From: Streptomyces kebangsaanensis
GTDB taxonomy: Bacteria; Actinomycetota; Actinomycetes; Streptomycetales; Streptomycetaceae
Length of the DNA stretch: 32,092 nucleotides
Assembly (NCBI RefSeq): GCF_001906585.1
Contig: NZ_JUJA01000102.1
Coordinates: 1-32,092, forward strand
Direction of reading: 5' to 3'
In this document: one piece after another, positions 1 through 6,951 of the stretch
Numbering within the stretch: the stretch's first letter is position 1
Layout of the letters: the number at the start of each line of letters is the position of its first letter
The notes under the pieces: model-generated
What the model saw: the letters and a program-made list of their open reading frames with translations, nothing else
Databases searched by the model: none
Told to the model about the DNA's origin: nothing
Made by a program: the position numbers and the translations under genes

Positions 1-45
1 GATGCCCAACTTGCCCTCGATGCCGGCGAACGCGTCATCGACCAC
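1..45 (-). CDS. IS3 transposase OrfB, N-terminal fragment (continues beyond window)
   Basis: A frame open on the minus strand runs off the left edge. It overlaps the end of OrfA in the frame shifted by one base, as expected for IS3 elements, where OrfB is made by -1 frameshifting or by its own start. A GTG at 43-45 is a possible independent start, giving VVDDAFAGIEGKLGI. The DDE catalytic core would lie outside the window. No slippery heptamer was identified with confidence. Confidence 0.5.
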   Translation of the reverse strand, partial: MVDDAFAGIEGKLGI

Positions 46-62
46 CGGGTCGGCTGCGGTCC

Positions 63-446
63 TCAGTCCGCGCCCTCGGAGATCATTTCCAAGAGCGCGG
101 AAGCTTTTCCCATGACCTCCAACGCGGCTTTGTTCCGGGCCAGTTCCTTCTCCAGCCGTTCCACCTGGCGGCGCAGCTTCTCGTTTTCCGTCTCTGCGGC
201 CGACTTCTTAGGCCGGGCCGGGCTGGTGCGCTGGTCGACCAGCTTCTCCAATGCCCCGGCATCCCGCGCGGCCCGCCATTCCTTGACGTGCGAGTGGTAA
301 AGGCGCTCGCGGCGCAGGACAGCGCCCTTCTCGTTCTTGGGTGCGGCGTCGTACTCGGCCACGATGCGCAGCTTGTACTCCGGACTGAAGGAACGGCGCT
401 TCGGCCTGGGGGCCGGGTCGGACTCGGCGGGGTTGGTGCTGGTCAT
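63..446 (-). CDS. IS3-family transposase OrfA (HTH protein)
   Basis: This 127-aa protein has the OrfA organisation. A basic N-terminus is followed by a helix-turn-helix region (about residues 18-65, with RRSFSPEYKLRIVAEYD near its start). A leucine-zipper-like coiled coil follows (about 85-115, ENEKLRRQVERLEKELARNK). In the family it binds the terminal inverted repeats and forms the OrfAB transposase after frameshifting. The ATG at 446 is preceded by AGGAG about 9 nt upstream. The gene sits about 60 bp inside the element end that interrupts the Nudix gene at 475-726. Confidence 0.88.
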   Translation of the reverse strand: MTSTNPAESDPAPRPKRRSFSPEYKLRIVAEYDAAPKNEKGAVLRRERLYHSHVKEWRAARDAGALEKLVDQRTSPARPKKSAAETENEKLRRQVERLEKELARNKAALEVMGKASALLEMISEGAD

Positions 447-474
447 GAGGGGGTGGTTCTCCTGTCGTGCCCTC

Positions 475-726
475 TCAGGCTAACCCGACTAAGCGGGGCG
501 TCTCACCCAAGACTGACAGAGAGGGGCCGGGTTCGACGACTCCTCCGGGCAGCAGCCACCGGTCGTCCTCGCGGTAGGTGGGGTGAACGAGCAGGACGCG
601 GCCGACTTGGTCAGTGACGAGCGCGGCGGCGCCGACCCACACCGTGTGCCGGGGGACGGCGTGCTGCCCTGCGGACAGGGCGGCACGCGGTGCGACATCA
701 TCCGAACCTGAGACGGGAGTGGTCAC
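475..726 (-). pseudogene. Nudix hydrolase, 3'-truncated by the IS3 element
   Basis: The frame begins at a GTG (724-726) with GGAAGG upstream. It reads as a typical Nudix N-terminal half: a beta strand (VGAAALVTD, VGRVLLVHP) and then the start of the Nudix box, LLPGGVVEPG. After about residue 70 the expected continuation with R-E-x2-E-E is missing. The frame runs into IS sequence (GETPRLVGLA) and stops. About half of the domain, including the metal-binding glutamates, is lost, so the product should be inactive. It lies about 80 nt downstream of the FxLD-type methyltransferase gene on the same strand and was probably the last gene of that operon before the IS inserted. Confidence 0.8.
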
Positions 727-804
727 TTGGCGGTGCCTTCCTTATCGGTGGGGCGGGCATGGGTTCGGCACGGGCCGGGAGCGGTGATCAGGAGGTACGG
801 CCGT

Positions 805-2127
805 TCATCCGGCGCTGCAGCTCCCTCGGACGGTGAGCAGTGCAGCGCGGCCGGGAACGATCGGCCAGTCCACGGTGATGCGGGTGTGCTTCTTGGCAAA
901 TACGTGCGGTTCGTGGTCTCTGGTCGGCGGGGTGCAACTGGCGGCCGGTCGTGCGGTGATGCGGGGGCAGAGGGCGCCGCGGTGGTTGTGCTGCCAGTGC
1001 CGGACCTGCTCGGCCATCTCCTGTGCAGCGAGGTGTCCTCGGGTGCCGTGGCCATGGACAACGAACTCGTACAGGCCCTTGCCGTCGTCTCCGTCGCCGA
1101 TGCGCTCGGTGGCCAGTCGCGCGAGGGAGTTGCCGCGGACGATCGCGGCGCCGGGCCAGTGCTTGGGCGGCGGGTTCAGGACCCCGTTGTCGCCGTCGGA
1201 GTCGGCCGAGAGGCGGCAAAAGCCCGGCAGGGCCCCGGCGAGGTAGAGGGTGAGGGCGTCGAAGGGTTCCTGGCCGCCTACGGTGACGTGGGTGTACGTC
1301 ACGGTCGGCTCGCAGGTGAGGGCTGGGGCGAGTTCGTCGACGGGCAACGGGTTGCCGTCTTCCCAGGACAGGTGGACGCCGGTGCCTGGGACGGTGCGGC
1401 GATTCCTGTGCCAGGCGCCGTCGCCCTGCATGGCGACAAAGCCGCAGACGATGAGCGGCTCGTCGCTGTGCAAGGCCCCGTCGTGCTTGGTGAAGCTGAT
1501 GGCCCAGTGGTACCCGTGCAGACGCACCGGTGCGACGAGACGGCCGCCCTCGGCCAGGGCGTCGATCCAGGGCAGATCCCAGGTGTCGACGGTGACCACG
1601 ATGGCGTCGAATCCGCTGTCCGGCACCACCTCGGCAGGCAGGTGCTCGGCGTCCGCGGTGACCACGCGGATGCGGCCGTATCCGGCCTGAGTCAGGAAGC
1701 GGGTGGCCCGGTCGGTGACGGCTGGGTCGATGTCGAGGGTGGTGACGTGGCCGGTCGGGCCGGCGAGTTCGGCGATGAGAGCAGCGTTGTAGCCGCCGGA
1801 GCCGATCTCCAAAGCGTGGTGGCCGGGCTGGATGCGGGCGGCTTCGAGCATGTCGGCCTGCAGCCAGGGCGCGGAGATGGAGCTGATGACGGTGCCGTCG
1901 TCGCTGTGGCGGGTGGCGATGATCTCGTTGGCGTACGCAGCATGGAGGGGCGTTTCGGGGGCGAAGGCGTGCCGGGGCACGGTGCGCAGGGCGCGGTCGA
2001 CCGCGGGGGTGCGGATGTGTCCGGCGGCGGCGAGTTCGTCGGCCAGTTGGTGGCGCAGAGCGGTGGCTTCGTCGAGGTCTGTGGTGGGGCGTGTGGTCAC
2101 GGCGGGCCTTTCGGTCGTGCGGGTCAT
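805..2127 (-). CDS. SAM-dependent methyltransferase, FxLD-system type (PCMT-like)
   Basis: This 440-aa protein resembles protein-L-isoaspartate O-methyltransferases. A PCMT-like N-terminal region (VPRHAFAP about 50-57; SSISAPWLQADML about 82-94) leads to SAM motif I EIGSGGYNAA (107-116) and an acidic loop LDIDP (131-135). It continues for about 200 residues beyond the core. This long form with ISAPWLQ and EIGSGGYNAALIAELAG is the 'methyltransferase, FxLD system' type known from actinobacterial lanthipeptide loci. The ATG at 2127 overlaps the TGA of the ABC transporter (ATGA); a GTG nine codons further in, preceded by GAAAGG, is an alternative start. The coupling suggests it methylates the compound handled by the exporter, possibly a peptide carboxyl or isoaspartate, which is inference. 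Confidence 0.82.
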   Translation of the reverse strand: MTRTTERPAVTTRPTTDLDEATALRHQLADELAAAGHIRTPAVDRALRTVPRHAFAPETPLHAAYANEIIATRHSDDGTVISSISAPWLQADMLEAARIQPGHHALEIGSGGYNAALIAELAGPTGHVTTLDIDPAVTDRATRFLTQAGYGRIRVVTADAEHLPAEVVPDSGFDAIVVTVDTWDLPWIDALAEGGRLVAPVRLHGYHWAISFTKHDGALHSDEPLIVCGFVAMQGDGAWHRNRRTVPGTGVHLSWEDGNPLPVDELAPALTCEPTVTYTHVTVGGQEPFDALTLYLAGALPGFCRLSADSDGDNGVLNPPPKHWPGAAIVRGNSLARLATERIGDGDDGKGLYEFVVHGHGTRGHLAAQEMAEQVRHWQHNHRGALCPRITARPAASCTPPTRDHEPHVFAKKHTRITVDWPIVPGRAALLTVRGSCSAG

Positions 2128-4115
2128 ACCTGGTCCGAGACGGTGGGCGTTGCAGGGTTCGGGATGGTCGCGATCGGGGCGTACTGGGCGGCCTGGGCGT
2201 CGAACATGGCGGCGTACCGACCGCGGGCGGCGATGAGTTCGTCGTGGGTGCCGTGCTCGGCGAGGTGTCCGTTGTTGAGGACGTAGATGTGGTCGGCGTG
2301 GCGGACGCCGGACATGCGGTGGGTGACCAGGACAACGGCTCGGTTCGGTGCGGCGAGGCGGCGGATGCGGTCGAAGGCTTCGATTTCGGCTTCGGGGTCG
2401 AGGGCGGAAGTCGGTTCGTCGACGATGAGGACGCCGTCTGCCTGTGATGTTGAACTGCGCCAGTGCGTGCGGGCCAGGCCGACTTTCTGCCATTCGCCGC
2501 CGGACAGTTCGATGGCGCCGCGGAACATGCGGGCCAGCAGACTGCGCAGCCCGTCGGGGAGTTTGGCGATGACGGGGCCGGCAACGGCGTAGTCGACCGA
2601 GGGCTTGAGGTCCTGGTCTGTAGCGGGGTGGTCGGGGCGGCCGAGGCGGATGTTCATCGCGGCGGTCACGGGCCAGCGCTGGAAGTCTTGGGTGAGCAGG
2701 GAGACGCGCTCGAAGACCTGGGCGCGGTCGAGACCGGTGAGGTCCGCGTCGCCCCAGCGCAGGGTGCCGGCCTCGGGAAGCAGCATGCCCGAGAGGATCT
2801 TCATCAGGGTGCTCTTGCCGGAGCCGTTCTCACCCACCACGGCGGTGACCGATCCCATAGGCAGGGTCAGTGACACGCTGTCCAGGGCGGCGGTGTCCCG
2901 GTCAGGGTAGCGGTAGGTGACCTGGTCCAGAACGATTTCCCTGACGCGTTCCGGTACGGGCGCACCGCCGGCGGGCAGCGTCCGCTGAGCGGCCTGGGCG
3001 AGGAAGCGGCCGTGGTCGCGGACGTAGAGGCTCTCCTCGTGGAGTTGGTTGATGTTCATGACCAGCGCTCCCAGGCTCGCCGAGCCGGTGCGTACCGCGA
3101 TGACGGCGGTCCCGGCGACGGCGAGGCTCATGTGCCCGGCCATGATCAGCCAGAACATGGCCCCGTAGGTCGCCGCCATCGCCAGACCGGACAGCGCGGA
3201 GGCGACCCACTCGGTCAGGGCCTTGTTGGAGGCGAGGCGTTCCTGTTCGGCCTCGGCGCTCTCGGCCATCTGCTCGTAGCGGCTCAGGAGGAAGTCGCCG
3301 ACGGCGTGGAGGCGCACTTCCTGGGCGGCGGTGCGTTCGGTGAGTAGGTTGCCGATCAGGCGGCTGGCCCGCACGTGCTCGATCCAGCTCATCACCGACA
3401 CGTATCGTTCCTGGGCCACGCGCATGGCGCCCCAGCCGCGAGGGGCGGCGATGAGGATCAGCATGGGCAGCAGTACGGGGTGGAGTACGGCGAGGACGCC
3501 GGCGGTGGTGATCAGCGAGATGAGGCCGTTCAGCGCGGCTACGCAGGCGCTGATCATGCGGCGGGCCGAACCCGGGCCATGCTGGGCGATGTCCACGAGC
3601 CGCCGGAAGTCGGGATCGTCGATGGCTTCCAGTTCGACGCTGGCTGCGGCGGCCAGGTACTGCGTGGTCGCGATCCGCTCGACCTTCGGCTCCAGCCGCC
3701 CTGCGCGGGAGGTGGACCAGGCGGACAGGGCGGAGTTGATGACGCCGATAGCGGCGGCGGCCAACAGGCCGGGTAACAGGGCGTGCAGCCGCTCGGCAGC
3801 GCTGCCGTTGCCGGCGAGCAGAGCGTGCATGACGGCGTTGACGGCGAGCAGGCCGGCGGCTGCGGCGATGCCTTGGCCGATCTCGCTGACCCCGACCGAG
3901 AGCAGAGCACGCCGGTCGGCCTGCCACGCCATGCGCAGGGTTGCGCCGACGAGTGTGGGCATGGAGCGCAGCGCGGACATCATGGTCAGGTCCAAGGTCG
4001 CGTGCTCGTGCTGGGACCAGCCCATGTCGTAGCGCAGGGGGCCGCCGAACAGCTCGTGTTCGGCGTCGGAGACCTGAGGATCGGCCATCGTGACCGGGCC
4101 GAAGAATCTCTTCAC
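2124..4115 (-). CDS. ABC transporter, fused permease/ATPase (exporter type)
   Basis: The 663-aa protein is a half-transporter with the membrane domain first and the ATPase domain second. Hydrophobic segments lie at about 71-100, 113-131, 195-225 and 306-345. The nucleotide-binding domain has Walker A GENGSGKST (428-436), signature LSGGE (537-541), Walker B LIVDEP (563-568) and switch histidine H599. About ten extra residues (HWRSSTSQAD) lie between signature and Walker B. Exporters of this class act as dimers on peptides, lipids or drugs. It starts with GTG at 4115, overlapping the TGA of the Nudix gene (GTGA), and its own stop overlaps the methyltransferase start (ATGA). The substrate is unknown; the FxLD-type methyltransferase next door makes a modified peptide plausible. 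Confidence 0.9.
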   Translation of the reverse strand: MKRFFGPVTMADPQVSDAEHELFGGPLRYDMGWSQHEHATLDLTMMSALRSMPTLVGATLRMAWQADRRALLSVGVSEIGQGIAAAAGLLAVNAVMHALLAGNGSAAERLHALLPGLLAAAAIGVINSALSAWSTSRAGRLEPKVERIATTQYLAAAASVELEAIDDPDFRRLVDIAQHGPGSARRMISACVAALNGLISLITTAGVLAVLHPVLLPMLILIAAPRGWGAMRVAQERYVSVMSWIEHVRASRLIGNLLTERTAAQEVRLHAVGDFLLSRYEQMAESAEAEQERLASNKALTEWVASALSGLAMAATYGAMFWLIMAGHMSLAVAGTAVIAVRTGSASLGALVMNINQLHEESLYVRDHGRFLAQAAQRTLPAGGAPVPERVREIVLDQVTYRYPDRDTAALDSVSLTLPMGSVTAVVGENGSGKSTLMKILSGMLLPEAGTLRWGDADLTGLDRAQVFERVSLLTQDFQRWPVTAAMNIRLGRPDHPATDQDLKPSVDYAVAGPVIAKLPDGLRSLLARMFRGAIELSGGEWQKVGLARTHWRSSTSQADGVLIVDEPTSALDPEAEIEAFDRIRRLAAPNRAVVLVTHRMSGVRHADHIYVLNNGHLAEHGTHDELIAARGRYAAMFDAQAAQYAPIATIPNPATPTVSDQV

Positions 4116-4579
4116 CGGGCGCCTCCCGCAGGCCAGTTGATGGCCCGGTAGGACGGGCCGTGTGTGAGCATGTGGAAGATGGTGGCGGTGTAGGGGTGAC
4201 AGTCCGGCGACGGTCGTTCCATCGGCACCCAGAAGAGCCCTTCGTGCTTGTGTGGCTCGGCGTTGTACGGCTCACCCGTCCAGGACTGTGCCACGAACAC
4301 GGCGGTGATCCGGTCCAGGCCACCGTCGGAGTCGTGATGGTGGATTAGCCCGCAGAACTCCTGCTGCTCAGCAGTGATAAGGACCCCCACCTCCTCCATG
4401 GCCTCGCGTCGCGCAGCATGGTCGAGTGGTTCACCGACTTCCAGGTGGCCGCCCACGACAGTGAGCTGTCCCGGTGCGAGGGCGGCGTCCAGTGCGCGGC
4501 GTACGCACAGGGCGGCGCCGTTCGTACGGAGCAGGACCTGCGCCACGTCGGCGATCAGCTGGTGAGGCGAGTCGCTCAC
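4112..4579 (-). CDS. Nudix hydrolase
   Basis: This 155-aa protein has a complete Nudix box, GGHLEVGEPLDHAARREAMEEVGV, at about residues 43-66. All consensus positions are kept: G, E, R-E, E-E and G. Nudix enzymes hydrolyse nucleoside diphosphates linked to another moiety; nothing here fixes the substrate. It starts at GTG 4579, preceded by AGGAGGG with 6 nt spacing. The start overlaps the stop of a 39-aa ORF (GTGA), and its stop overlaps the ABC transporter start. A second Nudix gene, now broken, ended the same operon. Confidence 0.92.
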   Translation of the reverse strand: MSDSPHQLIADVAQVLLRTNGAALCVRRALDAALAPGQLTVVGGHLEVGEPLDHAARREAMEEVGVLITAEQQEFCGLIHHHDSDGGLDRITAVFVAQSWTGEPYNAEPHKHEGLFWVPMERPSPDCHPYTATIFHMLTHGPSYRAINWPAGGAR

Positions 4580-4695
4580 GGGCGGCCCTCCTGTACCAGG
4601 CGCTCTACGGTGTGCCGACCATTGGTCACGAGGGCACCGTCGTACCGAAAGCTATAGGTGAGGACGGAGGACGGGAGAGGTGTGGGTTGCGTCAT
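4576..4695 (-). CDS. Small ORF, 39 aa, coupled to the Nudix gene
   Basis: This ORF starts with MTQPTPLPSSVLTYSFRYDG and ends ERLVQEGRP. Its ATG overlaps the stop of the 47-aa ORF upstream (ATGA) and its TGA overlaps the GTG of the Nudix gene (GTGA). The AGGAGG that serves the Nudix start lies inside its last codons. I do not recognise the family. It has no cysteine, which argues against a classical lanthipeptide core. It may be a real peptide, a processed precursor, or simply a device that couples translation. Confidence 0.45.
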   Translation of the reverse strand: MTQPTPLPSSVLTYSFRYDGALVTNGRHTVERLVQEGRP

Positions 4696-4835
4696 GCCAG
4701 GTACCTCGTATCCGGCCGTGACCCGTCGGCGAGCAGAGCTGCGCGACCGGAGGTGAGGCGAAGGCTGGCGCCCGAGGAGGTAGCGGCATTTTCGAACGCA
4801 GGATGAACGAGTCCAGGGCGGCGTACGGGATGCAT
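4692..4835 (-). CDS. Small ORF, 47 aa, with its own ribosome-binding site
   Basis: The ATG at 4835 is preceded by GAGGAG about 6 nt upstream, the strongest translation signal in this chain of small ORFs. The peptide begins MHPVRRPGLVHPAFENAATS and ends SRPDTRYLA. It is basic, with many Ser/Thr (SSGAS, LTSG) and no cysteine. Its stop overlaps the start of the 39-aa ORF (ATGA). It lies between the CYTH-like gene and the Nudix-ABC-methyltransferase genes, so a RiPP precursor role is possible but unproven. No homologue is recognised. Confidence 0.45.
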   Translation of the reverse strand: MHPVRRPGLVHPAFENAATSSGASLRLTSGRAALLADGSRPDTRYLA

Positions 4836-4919
4836 GGGGACTCCTCGGGGCGAGATGCGGACAGGTGATCGGGTAACGGCGGCCCTGCTGTAGCCGTAAC
4901 GGGTGGAGGGGGGCGAAAT

Positions 4920-5000
4920 CTAGAACGTGATTTCGAATACCAGGCTCTCTCCTTGTGTGGTCGGGTGGTGCGGGTTGTGATGCAGTGTTCGATCACTCAT
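4920..5000 (-). CDS. Small ORF, 26 aa
   Basis: The ATG overlaps the stop of the preceding 18-aa ORF (ATGA). The peptide is His/Pro-rich at its N-terminus (MSDRTLHHNPHHPTT) and ends LVFEITF. An AAGGAGAG sequence lies inside it, with no good start just downstream. Codon bias is weak and the DNA here is less GC-rich, so this may be leader or intergenic sequence. About 85 nt without a convincing gene follow, before the 47-aa ORF. Confidence 0.25.
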   Translation of the reverse strand: MSDRTLHHNPHHPTTQGESLVFEITF

Positions 5001-5053
5001 GTGGGTTGCGGTACCTCCTGCGGGGGATTGCCGGGGGGCGCTTGGTCAGTCAT
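4997..5053 (-). CDS. Small ORF, 18 aa, coupled to the CYTH-like gene
   Basis: The ATG (5051-5053) overlaps the stop of the CYTH-like gene (ATGA). The predicted peptide is MTDQAPPGNPPQEVPQPT, rich in proline and glutamine. It contains CAGGAGGTA near its end, which could act as a ribosome-binding site for the next ORF. Whether the peptide has a role of its own cannot be told from sequence. Confidence 0.3.
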   Translation of the reverse strand: MTDQAPPGNPPQEVPQPT

Positions 5054-6258
5054 CGCGTGGCGAGGTCCGGGCGGAGGGAGATGGCGTCGCGAAGGAAGCT
5101 GCGCTTGGAGTAGAAGGTGTGCTCGGCGGCCCAACCGTGACTGGCGAGGTACTCGCAGAGCCAGCTGTCGATCCGGTTCATCTCGATGAGGATCTCGTCC
5201 TGGTCGTGGTCGAGGATGCTGCGTGAGCGGAGGTACTCCAGCTCGCACTGGGAGAGCACCACGTCGGGGGCCGCCAGGAGTGCGCAGCGGTCGAGGAAGA
5301 TGCCGTAGACGTGTCCGGTGCGCAGCGACTCGCACTGGATGTCGTAGCGGACGCGCTGGAAGGGCGGCATGGCCCGGACCTGGAGGTTCAAGTCTTCGCG
5401 CAGGAACGTCTCGAAGCGGTCGGGGGTGATGTCGAGGCCAGGGGTGAGTTCCTCGCGGCGGGCGAAGGCGTCCTCGGTGAACCACTTTCGCTTGAGCACG
5501 TGCCCGGCGGTGACGGTGGGGATGAAGGAGGCGTAGCCGATCTCGGGCTCGGGGCCGGTGACGTCGAACAGATGGTTCTCGGTGTGGTGGATCTGGAACT
5601 CTTCCCGGTACTCCGGACGGCAGCCTTCCAGCTTGCCGTCGCGCAGTGCCTTGAGCAGTTCCATGGACGCGGACCAGATGTCCGGTGCCGGGGCAAGGGT
5701 GTACTTGAACTCCAGCTCAGTGCCGGAGAAGTGCTTGCGGAAGTACCGCAGATGGTTGTTAAGCGCCGTACTCGACTCCGCGTGCGCCGTCAGCACGGGG
5801 TCGAACCAGCGCAGTTCCTCGACCGGGCCGTGGCCGACTGGTTTCCGGGTGGTGCGGACGAAGCAGGCATCCTCGGGATGGAAGCGGATCTGCGCGTACG
5901 CGTGGTAGCCGCCGCCGGGATGTTCAGCCAGGTAGCACAGCGGCACCAGGCCGGGGGCGTGCTCGGTACCGACCAGGCCGCGCAGGGCGGGACCGGCGAT
6001 GGCGTCGGGGAACAGTTCGCCGCCGTCGATCCTGGCCGCCCCGAGCCGGGTGCCGCCGGGGTGCAGCGCTTCGGCCGGGCAGGGCCCCAGCGCGTTCCAG
6101 CGGACGATCACGGTGGTGGCCGGCCGGCATACCTCCTGCGGTGGCACCCGTACGAGCACGATCGGCTCGTCTGGTCGCCGTGGCGCGGTGCGGTTTAGGA
6201 GGTGGACGCCGCCGAGGACGACCCAGGCTCCCCGGTCCGAGGGCTGCTCATCGGGCAC
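5050..6258 (-). CDS. CYTH-like (triphosphate-tunnel) domain protein, unknown substrate
   Basis: This 402-aa protein has an N-terminal half (1-170) that I do not recognise. The C-terminal half shows an order of motifs like the CYTH/triphosphate tunnel superfamily: ExExK as ELEFK (181-185), a basic strand LKRKWF (255-260), an acidic pair ELE (339-341) and an SK motif FYSKRSFLRD (382-391). CYTH proteins bind triphosphates with metal, for example class IV adenylate cyclases and thiamine triphosphatases. The GTG start at 6258 was chosen because AAGGAGA lies 6 nt upstream. The gene opens a minus-strand operon whose next coupled genes are small ORFs, a Nudix hydrolase, an exporter and a methyltransferase. 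The CYTH assignment is my inference from motifs; the coding call is firm. Confidence 0.62.
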   Translation of the reverse strand: MPDEQPSDRGAWVVLGGVHLLNRTAPRRPDEPIVLVRVPPQEVCRPATTVIVRWNALGPCPAEALHPGGTRLGAARIDGGELFPDAIAGPALRGLVGTEHAPGLVPLCYLAEHPGGGYHAYAQIRFHPEDACFVRTTRKPVGHGPVEELRWFDPVLTAHAESSTALNNHLRYFRKHFSGTELEFKYTLAPAPDIWSASMELLKALRDGKLEGCRPEYREEFQIHHTENHLFDVTGPEPEIGYASFIPTVTAGHVLKRKWFTEDAFARREELTPGLDITPDRFETFLREDLNLQVRAMPPFQRVRYDIQCESLRTGHVYGIFLDRCALLAAPDVVLSQCELEYLRSRSILDHDQDEILIEMNRIDSWLCEYLASHGWAAEHTFYSKRSFLRDAISLRPDLATR

Positions 6259-6400
6259 GCTGGTCTCCTTCGTGTGAAGCGGGTGCCACGGGTGATCGCC
6301 CTGCAGCCCGAAGGGGCCACCGGGCCGGCCGGACATGCCCGGATGGCTGCCTGCTCGTCGCTGCGACGTCCGGCCGGTTCGTCGGCCTAGGGTGGGGCGG

Positions 6401-6931
6401 GTGAGTCATGGTGAAGTCGGTCAGGTGATCTTGGACGAGGCTGTTGCGGATGCCCGCCTCGCCGCGTGGGAGTTCGACGGTGCACGGGCCTGGCTGGAGG
6501 AAGCCCGCCGACATCCCATGGAGCCGCTGGCGGCCGAGGTGTGGGTCACCGACCCTGCTTTCGAGCACGTCCTGCTGGTCAAGCACCGCGTGCGCGGATG
6601 GGTGCCGCCCGGTGGCAAGGTGGAGCCGGGCGAGGCGCCGCGTGCGGCGGCGGCACGAGAGCTGCTGGAGGAGACCGGCCTGCGCACCGAGTTGCTGCCC
6701 GAGCCCGCTGCCGTGGCGGTGCGTTCCTACCGGGCCGACTGGTCTCCGACGCTGGGCCTGTCCTACGCCGCGATCGTGGGACGCGACGTGCCGCTCGCCG
6801 GGGAGCAGAACCAGCCGGCGGCATGGTTCCGTCTGGATACAGGCTGGGACAGCGTCTTCCCCGAGGACCGCGAGCGGATCCGTGCGCACGCTCGCTGTCT
6901 GGCAGCCGGCCGGGCGGTCGGCTCCCGCTGA
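6401..6931 (+). CDS. Nudix hydrolase
   Basis: This 176-aa protein has a textbook Nudix box, GGKVEPGEAPRAAAARELLEETGL, in mid-protein. All metal-binding residues are present. The N-terminal about 45 residues (DEAVADARLAAWEFDGARAWL) are helical and not part of the Nudix fold. A GTG start at 6401 is chosen: GGGGCGG lies just upstream, and a TAGGGT -10-like hexamer at 6391-6396, offset by only a few bases, would suit a nearly leaderless transcript. The gene diverges from the CYTH-like operon and converges on another Nudix gene 20 nt away. The substrate is unknown. Confidence 0.9.
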   Translation: MSHGEVGQVILDEAVADARLAAWEFDGARAWLEEARRHPMEPLAAEVWVTDPAFEHVLLVKHRVRGWVPPGGKVEPGEAPRAAAARELLEETGLRTELLPEPAAVAVRSYRADWSPTLGLSYAAIVGRDVPLAGEQNQPAAWFRLDTGWDSVFPEDRERIRAHARCLAAGRAVGSR

Positions 6932-6951
6932 GGTAGGCCCTTGGCCGCCGT

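Larger units (their letters stand above)
1..510 (-). mobile_element. IS3-family insertion sequence, 5' part (element runs off the left edge)
   Basis: The element holds an OrfA (63-446) and the first codons of an OrfB in an overlapping, offset frame, the usual IS3 layout. Its outer end lies between about 500 and 518, because the Nudix reading frame entering from the right stops making sense there. On the minus strand this edge reads TGTCAGTCTTGGGTGAGACG, and IS3 ends typically begin with TG. The exact end and the target duplication cannot be fixed because the other terminus is outside the window. Confidence 0.8.

Noticed and set aside
727..2286. A 519-codon plus-strand open frame
   Set aside because: It is antisense to the FxLD-type methyltransferase gene and has Gly/Val-rich shadow composition with no domain.
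788..2584. A 598-codon minus-strand frame overlapping the methyltransferase and ABC genes
   Set aside because: It is an Arg/Pro/His-rich out-of-frame shadow. The methyltransferase frame (805-2127) carries the SAM motifs.
4692..4835. The 47-aa ORF as a classical FxLD lanthipeptide precursor
   Set aside because: It has no cysteine and no F-x-L-D leader motif, and no lanthionine synthetase gene is nearby.
4652..4996. A 114-codon minus-strand frame across the small-ORF region
   Set aside because: It has poor codon bias and no ribosome-binding site, and conflicts with the better-supported 47-aa and 39-aa ORFs.
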